From Pseudomonas sp. ANT_H12B (lineage in GTDB: Bacteria; Pseudomonadota; Gammaproteobacteria; Pseudomonadales; Pseudomonadaceae): 64,000 nt of DNA. Of the stretch, positions 1-8,347 are shown one piece after another. Each line of letters begins with the position of its first letter. The stretch's first letter is position 1. A program made the translations under genes and the position numbers. The notes beneath the pieces are model-generated. The model made no database searches, was not told the origin of the DNA, and was given only the letters and a program-made list of their open reading frames with translations. Where the stretch lies: positions 186,001-250,000 of the forward strand of contig NZ_VOBI01000004.1 in the NCBI RefSeq assembly GCF_008369325.1, given 5' to 3'.

Positions 1-1483
1 CGGCTCCCAGACGGACAGGCAGGTTAAAATCGAGCTGAAGGGTACCACATTGCCAGACGCGGCCGAGGCAATCTTTCAGCGAGAACTCGATCTTCGGACC
101 GTAGAACGCACCTTCGCCCGGCTGCAGATCGTACGACAGGCCAGCGCTATCAAGGGCTGCAGCCAGTGCTGCTTCGGCGCGATCCCACAGCTCGTCGGAA
201 CCAACACGTTTTTCCGGACGAGTGGACAGCTTCATTTCGACGTCTTTAAAGCCGAAGTCGGCATAAACGTCCATGGTCAGCTTGATGAACGCAGCGGATT
301 CAGCCTGCATCTGCTCTTCAGTGCAGAAGATGTGGGCGTCGTCCTGAGTGAACGCACGCACGCGCATGATGCCGTGCAGCGCACCCGATGGCTCGTTACG
401 GTGACAGGCACCGAATTCGGCCAGACGCATCGGCAGTTCGCGGTAGCTTTTCAGGCCTTGATTGAACACTTGCACGTGGCAAGGGCAGTTCATTGGCTTG
501 ATCGCGTAATCGCGGTTTTCCGACTGGGTGGTAAACATGTTGTCGGCGTAGTTGGCCCAGTGCCCGGATTTCTCCCACAGGCTGCGGTCAACGACCTGCG
601 GAGTTTTGATCTCCAAGTAACCGTTGTCGCGCTGAACCTTGCGCATGTACTGCTCGAGCACCTGGTACAAAGTCCAGCCGTTCGGGTGCCAGAACACCAT
701 GCCCGGCGACTCTTCCTGGGTGTGAAACAGGCCCAGGCGCTTGCCGATCTTGCGATGATCGCGCTTTTCAGCTTCTTCGATGCGCTGGATGTAAGCCGCC
801 AGCTGCTTCTTGTCAGCCCATGCGGTGCCGTAAACGCGCTGCAATTGCTCGTTCTTGGCATCACCACGCCAGTAGGCGCCGGACAACTTGGTCAGTTTGA
901 AGGATTTCAGGAAACGCGTGTTCGGCACGTGCGGACCGCGGCACATGTCGACGTATTCTTCGTGATAGTACAGACCCATGGCCTGCTCGTTCGGCATGTC
1001 CTCGACCAGGCGCAGCTTGTAGTCTTCGCCGCGGGCCTTGAACACTTCGATCACTTCGGCGCGCGGAGTGACTTTCTTGATCACGTCGTAATCTTTTTCG
1101 ATCAGCTGCTGCATGCGCTGTTCGATAGCGGCCAGGTCGTCCGGTGTAAAAGGACGTTCGAAAGCAATGTCGTAATAGAAGCCTTCGTCGATGACCGGGC
1201 CGATGACCATTTTGGCCGTCGGGTACAGCTGCTTGACCGCGTGGCCAACCAGGTGGGCGCAAGAGTGGCGAATGATCTCCAGCCCCTCTTCATCCTTTGG
1301 CGTAATGATGTGCAGCGTGGAATCGCTGTCGATGATGTCGCTGGCGTCGACCAGCTTGCCATTGACCTTGCCGGCCACGGTGGCTTTGGCCAGACCTGCA
1401 CCAATGGATGCGGCGACCTCGGCTACGGAAACCGGGTGATCGAATGAACGTTGACTGCCGTCGGGAAGAGTAATAGTTGGCAT
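1..1483 (-). CDS. thrS: Threonyl-tRNA synthetase, 5' part (3' end outside window)
   Basis: The enzyme charges tRNA-Thr with threonine in the cytoplasm and edits mis-charged Ser-tRNA. About 494 of the usual ~640 residues are present. They begin [11 protein letters not shown], a TGS domain (residues 1-60), followed by the editing domain with its HxxxH motif at H73/H77. The catalytic core contains FWHPNGW and the MNCPCH zinc-binding segment. The ATG at 1483 has a strong AGGAGG ribosome site nine bases upstream. The gene leaves the window at its C-terminal anticodon-binding part. In pseudomonads infC-rpmI-rplT usually follow; that part is not visible here. Identification is from motif recognition and is very secure. 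Confidence 0.97.
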   Translation of the reverse strand, partial: MPTITLPDGSQRSFDHPVSVAEVAASIGAGLAKATVAGKVNGKLVDASDIIDSDSTLHIITPKDEEGLEIIRHSCAHLVGHAVKQLYPTAKMVIGPVIDEGFYYDIAFERPFTPDDLAAIEQRMQQLIEKDYDVIKKVTPRAEVIEVFKARGEDYKLRLVEDMPNEQAMGLYYHEEYVDMCRGPHVPNTRFLKSFKLTKLSGAYWRGDAKNEQLQRVYGTAWADKKQLAAYIQRIEEAEKRDHRKIGKRLGLFHTQEESPGMVFWHPNGWTLYQVLEQYMRKVQRDNGYLEIKTPQVVDRSLWEKSGHWANYADNMFTTQSENRDYAIKPMNCPCHVQVFNQGLKSYRELPMRLAEFGACHRNEPSGALHGIMRVRAFTQDDAHIFCTEEQMQAESAAFIKLTMDVYADFGFKDVEMKLSTRPEKRVGSDELWDRAEAALAAALDSAGLSYDLQPGEGAFYGPKIEFSLKDCLGRVWQCGTLQLDFNLPVRLGA

Positions 1484-1799
1484 GGCGCCTCCTCTCCTAG
1501 TGGTGACCCCTACCAAAGGTCACGTGGGTTGGGATGAGCCAGTACAAGATCCGATCCAGGCCATTCAATGACGAACGCCTGCCTTACAGCGGCAGGAGCC
1601 TTGCGGCCAACCGGAAAACCGAACCAGAGTGACTGGGATTCAAATCAGGGTTATTCGCACATCTGCTGCCACCGGGACTGAAGGTCATCCGGAGCCTGCA
1701 AACGCCCGAGCGAGGCATGCTAGCACAGATGAACGGTCGTCGATGCACACAGGCTTTCAGCTGGGGCAAATCGGGCATTTTTATGCCAGAGTGCTGAAC
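1484..1799. other. Intergenic region upstream of thrS
   Basis: This gap separates divergent thrS and the small secreted protein gene. Apart from the thrS leader hairpin I see no tRNA, repeat or convincing coding frame. The thrS promoter should lie here, but no clear -35/-10 pair could be assigned. Confidence 0.5.
1503..1523 (-). promoter_or_regulatory. thrS: Hairpin in the thrS leader
   Basis: GTGACC and GGTCAC form a perfect 6-bp stem with a 9-base loop, ending about 20 bases before the thrS start codon and just upstream of its ribosome site. In E. coli, thrS is autoregulated by stem-loops in this position. Whether this hairpin does the same is inference. Confidence 0.4.
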
Positions 1800-1828
1800 T
1801 TGAACCCCGCTTTACCCCTCAGATAACA
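1800..1828 (+). promoter_or_regulatory. Candidate sigma-70 promoter of the small secreted protein
   Basis: TTGAAC and ATAACA are separated by 17 bases and lie 30 bases before the downstream start codon. The spacing is ideal and the hexamers are moderate matches to consensus. Confidence 0.4.
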
Positions 1829-1857
1829 AGACATTGACCCACAAGGAGCATCCCAGC

Positions 1858-2160
1858 ATGCGTCTGAATCGTTTATTCGCAATAGTCGCCCCCATCGTTT
1901 TGCTGCTGCCACTGGCCGCCCATGCCGATTGGCCAAAGGGCGAGCGCGAGAAATACATGGCTCAGTGCACTCAGGCAGCCACCCCCCAGATCGGTGCTGC
2001 AGCGGCCAAAGCTCACTGCGCTTGTGGTGCCGATGCAATCAAATCGTATCCGGCCGGCGACATCCAGGCACTGATGGACAACACAGCCAGTGATGCCCTG
2101 AAACAAAAAGCACTGACGCAAATTTCGTCCTGCAAAGCCGATAACAAGGCGAAAAAATAA
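1858..2160 (+). CDS. Small secreted protein of unknown function
   Basis: The product has 100 residues. Residues 1-24 form a typical Sec signal peptide (MRLNR, then a hydrophobic stretch ending AAHA), so the mature protein of ~76 residues should be periplasmic or secreted. It has four cysteines in the mature part (SQC-, HCAC-, SSC-like contexts), enough for two disulfides, and a Lys-rich tail. The ATG at 1858 follows an AAGGAG ribosome site with good spacing; a longer frame opening with TTG at 1834 would disrupt the signal peptide. I do not recognise a family. It stands alone between thrS and the cold-shock gene. Confidence 0.75.
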   Translation: MRLNRLFAIVAPIVLLLPLAAHADWPKGEREKYMAQCTQAATPQIGAAAAKAHCACGADAIKSYPAGDIQALMDNTASDALKQKALTQISSCKADNKAKK

Positions 2161-2440
2161 GCCCGCCAGAGCGCTTTGAAGGCCTGCAAAGCCTCTGAAA
2201 ACCGCTATTTCGTACAAATTATGCAGGTTTTACAGGTTTTTTTAATGTCTTTACTTTTGGCTGAAAGCCTTTTAAAACGGGGCTTGCAGCCAAACAAAGC
2301 AGCAAACAGAACGCGACTGCAGGGCAAACAGCACGTCCGGGGGGCTCCCAAAGCGAACATTTCGACTATGATACCCCGGTGTGCCCAGTTGGCCTGAGCA
2401 GCACAGTACTGAAAAAATATATGTTTCTTGGAGATACACC
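2161..2440 (+). promoter_or_regulatory. Long leader region of the cold-shock gene
   Basis: These 280 bases hold no credible gene. They are AT- and U-rich near 2215-2250. A possible -10 TATGAT sits at 2367-2372, leaving an untranslated leader of roughly 60 bases. Long structured leaders are typical of cspA-type genes, where they control translation with temperature. The exact promoter is uncertain. Confidence 0.35.
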
Positions 2441-2653
2441 ATGTCTAATCGCCAAACCGGCACCGTTAAGTGGTTCAACGATGAAAAAGGCTTCGGCTTC
2501 ATCACTCCTCAAGGTGGCGGTGACGACCTGTTCGTACACTTCAAAGCTATCGAAAGCGACGGTTTCAAAAGCCTGAAAGAAGGCCAGACCGTTTCCTTCG
2601 TGGCTGAGAAAGGCCAAAAGGGTATGCAAGCTGCACAAGTCCGCGCTGAGTAA
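2441..2653 (+). CDS. cspA: CspA-family cold-shock protein
   Basis: This 70-residue single cold-shock domain (five-stranded beta barrel) binds single-stranded RNA/DNA and acts as an RNA chaperone. Both nucleic-acid-binding motifs are visible: GFGFI (RNP1) and DLFVHF (RNP2), with the aromatic KWFN near the N-terminus. It resembles the CapB/CspA proteins of Pseudomonas. The ATG at 2441 follows a TTGGAG ribosome site. The gene is monocistronic, with a strong terminator directly downstream. Which paralogue (capA, capB, cspD) it corresponds to cannot be settled from sequence reading. Confidence 0.93.
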   Translation: MSNRQTGTVKWFNDEKGFGFITPQGGGDDLFVHFKAIESDGFKSLKEGQTVSFVAEKGQKGMQAAQVRAE

Positions 2654-2668
2654 TTTTTCAGCCGCACT

Positions 2669-2700
2669 AAAAAACCCCGTCCATGTGACGGGGTTTTTTA
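2669..2700 (+). terminator. Rho-independent terminator of the cold-shock gene
   Basis: The stem is ACCCCGTC/GACGGGGT with a 5-base loop, flanked by a run of A and followed by six T. It lies 16 bases after the stop codon. The A-run also makes it usable from the opposite strand, where the I78-type lipoprotein gene ends at 2728. Confidence 0.9.
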
Positions 2701-2727
2701 TGGGTGAAACAAAAGCCTGAAGCTCGA

Positions 2728-3048
2728 TCAGCCGCAGTTGGCGCGGGTGACGACCCGATTGGCATCGGTGTTCAGGTTCAAGCGATCAGAGCGGTACTCC
2801 AGAGTCACCATGTCGGTGGGCAAGAGGAACCGTGCATTCTGTGCGCCTGCGCGGGTACGCGCCTGTTCCAGCAACTCAGGCGAAGCCTTTTTGCCAATGG
2901 TGAATTCGGCCGCCTTTGCCTCGCAACGGCTATGGCCAGTGTCAGTCGTCGCCGCGGAGTCTGTTGCCGACTCGGTGGAGGTAGTGCTGCAACCGGCCAG
3001 CATGGCAACGGCCAACAAAGCACCCAATGACGCGAACTTCCAAGGCAT
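2728..3048 (-). CDS. Lipoprotein with I78 peptidase-inhibitor-like domain
   Basis: The product has 106 residues. It begins with a lipoprotein signal peptide ending in the lipobox LAGC (Cys20), so it should be membrane-anchored. A Ser/Thr/Asp-rich linker follows, then a C-terminal domain ending SDRLNLNTD..NRVVTRANCG. That ending is the hallmark of the I78 (elastase/subtilisin inhibitor-like) family, in which a conserved Cys near the front pairs with the final Cys. A plausible role is protection against secreted proteases. The ATG at 3048 is chosen because AGGAGG lies eight bases upstream; an in-frame ATG at 3066 has no such site. Confidence 0.7.
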   Translation of the reverse strand: MPWKFASLGALLAVAMLAGCSTTSTESATDSAATTDTGHSRCEAKAAEFTIGKKASPELLEQARTRAGAQNARFLLPTDMVTLEYRSDRLNLNTDANRVVTRANCG

Positions 3049-3214
3049 GAAGCCTCCTTTTTTCAATAGTTAAGCTGAGATCGTGCGACCGCCAATCTGG
3101 CGTTTGGTTTCACGGGGAGTGCTAGCACCCTGCCCTCAACCTGGACAAGCGGCGAGTTTGCCTGAGCATCACCCTGCCGTTCATCACTCAATCGTGACTG
3201 AATATGAACAGCGC

Positions 3215-3562
3215 TCAATAGACGTCGATGTAGTCGTAGAGCGGATTTGGCCAGTTCTCTTTCAGTGCATTGAAGATTTGCATGACCCAGACCTCGTCGC
3301 TGGCCGCGACCAATCCTACATAACCGGAACCCTTGGCCCATGTCTCCAGGCGAAACAGCAGCCCACCGATATCGTTCCCGCCTACGACACCCGAAGAAAT
3401 ATAGGCGATACCACCCTTGGTCACCCGCAACTGAGTGTGCTCATCGTCACTGGCCGAGGCAAGCAGCTGACGCACTGCCTCAAGGGTCAAGCCGTCAGGC
3501 GTGTTCAAATCGATCCGCACGGCACGTGTCCTTGAAAAATCATTAAAGACCAAGTGTCGCAT
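3215..3562 (-). CDS. Hypothetical protein (115 aa)
   Basis: The protein starts MRHLVFNDFSRTRAVRIDL and is soluble, mixed alpha/beta, without signal peptide or membrane segment. The ATG at 3562 is preceded by GAGGAGGG at ideal spacing, which rules out the longer in-frame start at 3691. It shares a short divergent gap with the small gene at 3654. I recognise no domain. The C-terminal half (WAKGSGYVGLVAA...WVMQIFNALKENWP) is rich in aromatics. Confidence 0.65.
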   Translation of the reverse strand: MRHLVFNDFSRTRAVRIDLNTPDGLTLEAVRQLLASASDDEHTQLRVTKGGIAYISSGVVGGNDIGGLLFRLETWAKGSGYVGLVAASDEVWVMQIFNALKENWPNPLYDYIDVY

Positions 3563-3653
3563 AGCCCTCCTCTCATGCCTAAGTCGGAGTGCCAAACGCC
3601 GCGCAAAATGGTTAACTCGACACTCAGACTTTCCCGACTTCACGAGCGCCATC

Positions 3654-3866
3654 ATGTCCACCATAAGCATCGACGCCAACATCACAGTCAAGTGGCCACA
3701 GGGTCACAGCTCTTACAGCCCGGGCAGCCCGGAAGAGTTGGCAATCATTGGTATCGATCTATTGGTCAAGGAGCTGGGAACTGAAGCGGCGAGGAAATTC
3801 ATCGCGCAGATATTCGAGAAGTACCCTGCCGACTATATGGGCTTGACAGAGAACGAGCGCGCGTAA
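3654..3866 (+). CDS. Hypothetical small protein (70 aa)
   Basis: The protein starts MSTISIDANITVKWP and ends in an amphipathic helix (VKELGTEAARKFIAQIF). No signal peptide or known motif is visible. The ATG at 3654 has only a weak ribosome site, so the start is uncertain, but codon use is like the neighbours and the frame ends just before a clear hairpin. Function unknown. Confidence 0.55.
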   Translation: MSTISIDANITVKWPQGHSSYSPGSPEELAIIGIDLLVKELGTEAARKFIAQIFEKYPADYMGLTENERA

Positions 3867-3890
3867 AACCCGCAGGCTGGCACCTGCGGG
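3865..3890 (-). terminator. Terminator of the ribose/nucleoside operon
   Basis: CCCGCAGG and CCTGCGGG form an 8-bp stem with a 6-base loop. On the minus strand it is followed by TTTT. It lies 9 bases beyond the nucleoside hydrolase stop codon. Confidence 0.75.
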
Positions 3891-3898
3891 CCGATGGA

Positions 3899-4927
3899 TT
3901 ACTTCAGACGAGCCAGCCGCTCGGTCAGCAGGTCAAAGAAGCCCTGGGCGTCGCCGCTTTCAACCCAAAAAGCATTCTTCGGTGCCTTCAGGCCGTCATA
4001 CCAGTCAACGATGGTTTGACCAAAGGTCGGGCCTTCGCGGCTATCCACGACCACGTTGACCGTGCGACCGGTGAACAACGCAGGCTTGAGCAAGTAGGCG
4101 ATTACGGTCGCGTCATGCACCGGGCCACCCGGAATGCCATAGTGCTCCATGTCGCCTTTGACGTATTCATTGAGAATATCGCCCACCAGTTTGCTGGCAG
4201 TGTTGTTGATGGCGGCGATCTGCTTCAGGCGCGCTTCGCTGGTGAGGATCTTGTGGGTCACGTCCAGCGGCAGGTACGTCAGCTTCACACCACTTTTGAG
4301 CACCACCTCAGCAGCCTGCGGGTCGGCGAACAGGTTGAACTCGGCCACCGGGGTGATGTTGCCGCCGTTGAAGTGCGCACCGCCCATGATCACCACTTCC
4401 TTGATTCCCTGAACGATTTCAGGTTCCTGGATCAGCGCCAAGGCCAGATTGGTCTGCGGACCCAGCATGGCGATGGTGATGCTATGGGGCTTGGCGGCTT
4501 TCAAGGTATCGATCAGGTAATTGACCGCATTGCCTTCGGCCAGTCCTTTCTTCGGTTCATGTACGGTGACGCCCGACAGGCCTTCCTTGCCATGAATGTT
4601 CTCGGCGTAAATCGGCGTACGCATCAGCGGTTTCGGCGCACCGGCGTAGACCGGCACCTCCTCGCGCCCCGCCCACTCACGGGCCAGCCGCGCATTACGC
4701 GAAGTCTTGTCCAGACGCACATTGCCGGCGACGGTCGTCAGCGCACGAATGTTCAGCTCTTCCGGCGATGCCAGGGCAAACAGCAAGGCAACTACGTCAT
4801 CGGCACCCGGGTCGGTGTCGATGATCAAGTCGATCTTTTCCGCCGCCTGGGCGCTTGTTGCGGTAATCAGGGACAAAAGCAGCAGACTCCGGAGAAGGTG
4901 TTGCAGTTTCTGAGCATAGCGGTGCAT
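3899..4927 (-). CDS. Exported inosine/uridine-preferring nucleoside hydrolase
   Basis: The enzyme splits nucleosides into free base and ribose. The 342-residue protein has a Sec signal peptide of about 27 residues ending SAQA, so it should act in the periplasm, unlike the cytoplasmic RihA/B/C of E. coli. The calcium/ribose-binding signature DTDPGADD follows directly at the mature N-terminus, and the family motifs MLGPQTNLA, GGAHFNGGN and HDATVIAYL are present. The ATG at 4927 has AAGGAG upstream; a longer frame at 4963 lacks it. It is the last gene of the rbs operon. A periplasmic hydrolase would release ribose next to the ribose-binding protein RbsB, which is a coherent scavenging route (inference). 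Confidence 0.9.
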   Translation of the reverse strand: MHRYAQKLQHLLRSLLLLSLITATSAQAAEKIDLIIDTDPGADDVVALLFALASPEELNIRALTTVAGNVRLDKTSRNARLAREWAGREEVPVYAGAPKPLMRTPIYAENIHGKEGLSGVTVHEPKKGLAEGNAVNYLIDTLKAAKPHSITIAMLGPQTNLALALIQEPEIVQGIKEVVIMGGAHFNGGNITPVAEFNLFADPQAAEVVLKSGVKLTYLPLDVTHKILTSEARLKQIAAINNTASKLVGDILNEYVKGDMEHYGIPGGPVHDATVIAYLLKPALFTGRTVNVVVDSREGPTFGQTIVDWYDGLKAPKNAFWVESGDAQGFFDLLTERLARLK

Positions 4928-4970
4928 AGCGCACTCCTTGTGCGTGGGACAGCAGAAAGACAACAGCGAG

Positions 4971-5375
4971 TTAGAACGTTACCCCCGCCACCAGCACGAT
5001 GTTGCAGTACGGCTGGCATTCGCCTGTACGAACAATCGCCCGTGCCTGTCGGCTGAGGACTTTGAATTGGTCATGACTGAGCAGCTCACGCTGACCTAGC
5101 GCACCTTCAGCATTCAGCTCATCGAGCGTCGCCAACGCCGAAGGTCTCTTGTCCAGGATCTCCTGGGCCAGCACATGGCTTTCGACCTGCATTTCGCTGA
5201 GTACGACGTTCAAGGTGCTGACGAAATCCGGAATGCCGTGGGTCAAGGCCAGGTCAATCAGCTCAACGCCCGGCGGCACTGGCAGCCCTGCATCGCCGAT
5301 CACCACCATGTCGCCATGGCCCAGGGATGCGATTAGCCGCGACAGCGCGACGTTGAGCAAAGGTGTCTTTTTCAT
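4971..5375 (-). CDS. rbsD: D-ribose pyranase RbsD
   Basis: RbsD converts beta-pyranose ribose to the furanose form that ribokinase uses. The length of 134 residues is normal. Family features include the N-terminal [16 protein letters not shown] with its catalytic His, the DAGLPVP loop and the C-terminal [17 protein letters not shown]. The start ATG overlaps the rbsK stop codon (ATGA), indicating translational coupling. Confidence 0.95.
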   Translation of the reverse strand: MKKTPLLNVALSRLIASLGHGDMVVIGDAGLPVPPGVELIDLALTHGIPDFVSTLNVVLSEMQVESHVLAQEILDKRPSALATLDELNAEGALGQRELLSHDQFKVLSRQARAIVRTGECQPYCNIVLVAGVTF

Positions 5376-6289
5376 GGTGCTTTAAAGGCCTGTACGTCGG
5401 ACAAGGTGGGGATCGAGGGTTGTGCACCGGCACGGGTGACCGACAGTGCCGCAGCGACCTGACCGAAACGGATCGCTTCTGCTTCGGTTTTGCCAGCCGA
5501 CAGGGCCGCCGCAAAACCGCCGACAAACGTATCGCCGGCAGCCGTTGTGTCGACCGCCTTCACTTTTGGCGCGGGGAAATGCTCGAAGCTTTTGCCGTTG
5601 GCGAATATCGACCCTTGGGCACCGAGGGTGATGATTACCTTGCCGGCGCCCATGTCGATCAACCGGGTCGCTGCGGTTTCGGCGGTTTGCAGTGAGTCCA
5701 CTGGCAAACCGCTCAGGGCCGAGGCTTCGCTTTCGTTGGGAATCAGGTAATCGATGGATGCATACCAATCCGCCGGCAACGGGCGACTGGCCGGCGCCGG
5801 ATTGAGGATCACAGTCTTGCCCAACTCACGGCCACGTTTCAGCGCATGGCCGACGGTGGCATCCGGCACTTCCAGCTGACAGATGATCACATCCGCCGCC
5901 TGCAACACCGAGTCGAAACGGTCGATCACTTCCGGCGTCAGCGCACCGTTGGCACCGGCAACGATTACTATCGCGTTCTGACTGTTGTCGTCGACCACAA
6001 TCAACGCCACGCCACTGGAATCGTCGACGGTGCTGACCGCCTGACAATCGATCTGCTCGGCCAATAACGCACCACGCAATTGCTCGCCATAAGCATCGCT
6101 GCCGACGCAACCGACCATCGAAACCCGGGAACCAAGACGCGCCGCGGCAACGGCCTGATTCGCGCCCTTGCCGCCGGAAACCGTGGCAAACGACTCGCCG
6201 ATCAGCGTTTCACCACCACGGGGCAGCCTTGGCGCCCGGGTGACCAGGTCCATGTTCAGGCTGCCTATTACCACTACTCTTGCTGGCAT
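5372..6289 (-). CDS. rbsK: Ribokinase RbsK
   Basis: This PfkB-family kinase phosphorylates ribose to ribose-5-phosphate. It has 305 residues. The N-terminal GSLNMDLV, the [15 protein letters not shown] substrate loop and the C-terminal [13 protein letters not shown] with the catalytic Asp in AAGD are all intact. It lies 57 bases downstream of rbsR and overlaps rbsD by four bases. Confidence 0.97.
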   Translation of the reverse strand: MPARVVVIGSLNMDLVTRAPRLPRGGETLIGESFATVSGGKGANQAVAAARLGSRVSMVGCVGSDAYGEQLRGALLAEQIDCQAVSTVDDSSGVALIVVDDNSQNAIVIVAGANGALTPEVIDRFDSVLQAADVIICQLEVPDATVGHALKRGRELGKTVILNPAPASRPLPADWYASIDYLIPNESEASALSGLPVDSLQTAETAATRLIDMGAGKVIITLGAQGSIFANGKSFEHFPAPKVKAVDTTAAGDTFVGGFAAALSAGKTEAEAIRFGQVAAALSVTRAGAQPSIPTLSDVQAFKAP

Positions 6290-6346
6290 ACATTGCTACT
6301 CATTAATTCTATTCAGCGGTGCTTTTGGTTTAGCGGCTTTCGATTT

Positions 6347-7366
6347 TCAACGGAATTGAGCGAACAGACCGGCCAGCGGCGCAGTCGACTCCCGCAAGAC
6401 AATACTGGGCGTCACGATTCGTTGATCGGTGGCCATATCCGGCGTGGCGATCCTGCGCAAAAGCACTTCGGCCGCCATCTCACCGAGCTGCAGGATCGAC
6501 TGACCCACAGTGGTCAGCGCCGGGTACACATAACGGCTCATCTGAATATCGTCGAAGCCAATCACCGACAACTCGGTCGGTACACGAATATTGCGCTCGG
6601 CGGCAGCGCGCAGCACACCGATACCGATCATGTCGTTACCGGCGAAGATCGCGCTGGGCGGGTTTTCTTCCAGCAGGATCGCCGCAGCGCTGTAACCGCC
6701 GGTGCTGGTAAAGTCGCTTTCCAGCATGCGCTCGCGAGACACTTCGACACCTGCCTCTTTCAGGGCGCGGCAATAACCGGCCAGACGCATCTGCGCCACA
6801 CTGGTACTCGCGGGGCCGCCGATAGTGGCGATGTCCCGATGCCCCAACTCCAGAAGGTGCCGGGTCGCCAGGTAGGCGCCGTATTCGTGGTCGATTCGCA
6901 CCAGGTCGGCATTCACACCTTCCAGTCCGCGGTCGGCGATCACCATCGGGGTCTTCACTCCTGCCAGGCCTTCTGCCAGCCCCGCGTCGCCACCTGCCGA
7001 CGCCACGATCAACCCGTCGATGCGTTTTTCCAGCAGCACCCGCAGGTAGCTGCGTTGCTTGTCCGGATTGTCGTCGGAGTTGCAGAGGATCACGCAGTAG
7101 CCATTGCGCTCGCAGTAATCTTCGATGCCACGTGCCAATTCGGCAAAGTAGGGGTTGAGGCTATTAGGCACCAACAGACCGATAGTCGCCGTCGTTTTAG
7201 CCTTCAGTGACCGGGCCACGGCACTGGGCACGTAGTCGAGGGTTTTGATTGCCGCTTCAACCTTGACCCGCACTTCGTCACTGACCGGCCGGGTCTTGTT
7301 CACCACATGGGAAACCGTGGTGTAGGAAATCCCCGCGAGCGCTGCCACATCCTTGATCGTTGCCAT
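6347..7366 (-). CDS. rbsR: LacI-family ribose operon repressor RbsR
   Basis: The 339-residue regulator has an N-terminal LacI helix-turn-helix (ATIKDVAALAGISYTTVSHVVN) and a hinge helix (PSAVARSLK). A periplasmic-binding-protein-like effector domain follows (IGLLVPN..NPYFAELARGIE). It sits inside the operon between rbsC and rbsK. The perfect palindrome at 11003 upstream of rbsB is its probable operator. The effector is presumably ribose or ribose-5-phosphate, by analogy with E. coli. Confidence 0.92.
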   Translation of the reverse strand: MATIKDVAALAGISYTTVSHVVNKTRPVSDEVRVKVEAAIKTLDYVPSAVARSLKAKTTATIGLLVPNSLNPYFAELARGIEDYCERNGYCVILCNSDDNPDKQRSYLRVLLEKRIDGLIVASAGGDAGLAEGLAGVKTPMVIADRGLEGVNADLVRIDHEYGAYLATRHLLELGHRDIATIGGPASTSVAQMRLAGYCRALKEAGVEVSRERMLESDFTSTGGYSAAAILLEENPPSAIFAGNDMIGIGVLRAAAERNIRVPTELSVIGFDDIQMSRYVYPALTTVGQSILQLGEMAAEVLLRRIATPDMATDQRIVTPSIVLRESTAPLAGLFAQFR

Positions 7367-7369
7367 GAC

Positions 7370-8347
7370 TCAGGTCCGCCGGCTTGCGCGCTGACTGCGA
7401 TAAGTATCAAGCACCACCGCTACCACGATGACCGCGCCGGTGATGATGCGTTTGGTCGGTTCGGTCGCGCCGATCTGCGCCAGACCGGCCGCCAATACGG
7501 AAATGATCAGAACCCCAAAGAACGTACTGATCACCGAACCACGGCCACCCATCAGGCTGGTGCCGCCAATGACCACAGCCGCGATCACTTGCAACTCCAG
7601 ACCGGAACCGGCATTCGGGTCCGCCGCTTCCAGACGGGAAATCTGAAACAGCGCAGCGATACCGGCCAGCAACCCCATCAGACTGAATACCAGGATCTTG
7701 TAGGGCTTGGGATTGATCCCTGCCAGACGCACCGCCTCTTCGTTGGTGCCGATGCCGATCAGGTAACGACCGAACACGGTACGCGTCAACACGGCCTGGG
7801 CGACGATGATGATCAGCAAGGCAATGATGAACGACGGCGAAATACCGAAGGCGATCGGGTTGGACAACCAGGCAAAGGCATCACCGATATAAGCCGTGCG
7901 CGAGCCGGTCATCTGATACGCCACACCGCGGGCCATTTCCAGCACCCCGAGAGACACGATGAATGACGGAATCCGCCACGCCACGGTGATCGAACCGGTG
8001 ATGGTCCCGGCCAGCGCCGCAGCTCCCATCCCCAACAACGCGGCAGGCAGCACACTCCAGCCCCAGCCGAGAATCGCCACACTGACCGTCGACGCCGCGA
8101 GGGCCAACACCGAGCCCACCGACAGGTCGATGCCACCGATGATCAACACGAACGTCATGCCGACCGCCAGCACCATCAAATCCGGAATCTGGTTGGCCAG
8201 GGTACTGAAGGTGTCGTAAGACAGAAAATGGCTGCTCAGGACCGAGAACAGCGCGACCATGGCCAGCAAGGCACCGGCCAGACCCAGATAGGTACCGAGG
8301 CCGTAAAAGTTGCCACTACGTTTGCCAGCGGACGTTGCAGTAATCAT
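7370..8347 (-). CDS. rbsC: Ribose ABC transporter permease RbsC
   Basis: The 325-residue, highly hydrophobic inner-membrane protein carries the sugar-permease features GGIDLSVGSVLAL and GGTSLMGGRGSV. About 8-10 transmembrane helices are expected. It forms the channel that works with RbsA and RbsB. Its ATG overlaps the rbsA stop by four bases, and rbsR begins three bases after its own stop. Confidence 0.95.
   Translation of the reverse strand: MITATSAGKRSGNFYGLGTYLGLAGALLAMVALFSVLSSHFLSYDTFSTLANQIPDLMVLAVGMTFVLIIGGIDLSVGSVLALAASTVSVAILGWGWSVLPAALLGMGAAALAGTITGSITVAWRIPSFIVSLGVLEMARGVAYQMTGSRTAYIGDAFAWLSNPIAFGISPSFIIALLIIIVAQAVLTRTVFGRYLIGIGTNEEAVRLAGINPKPYKILVFSLMGLLAGIAALFQISRLEAADPNAGSGLELQVIAAVVIGGTSLMGGRGSVISTFFGVLIISVLAAGLAQIGATEPTKRIITGAVIVVAVVLDTYRSQRASRRT

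Noticed and set aside
50-1447. Long plus-strand frame opposite thrS
   Set aside because: It is the antisense shadow of thrS; the minus-strand translation is a clear synthetase.
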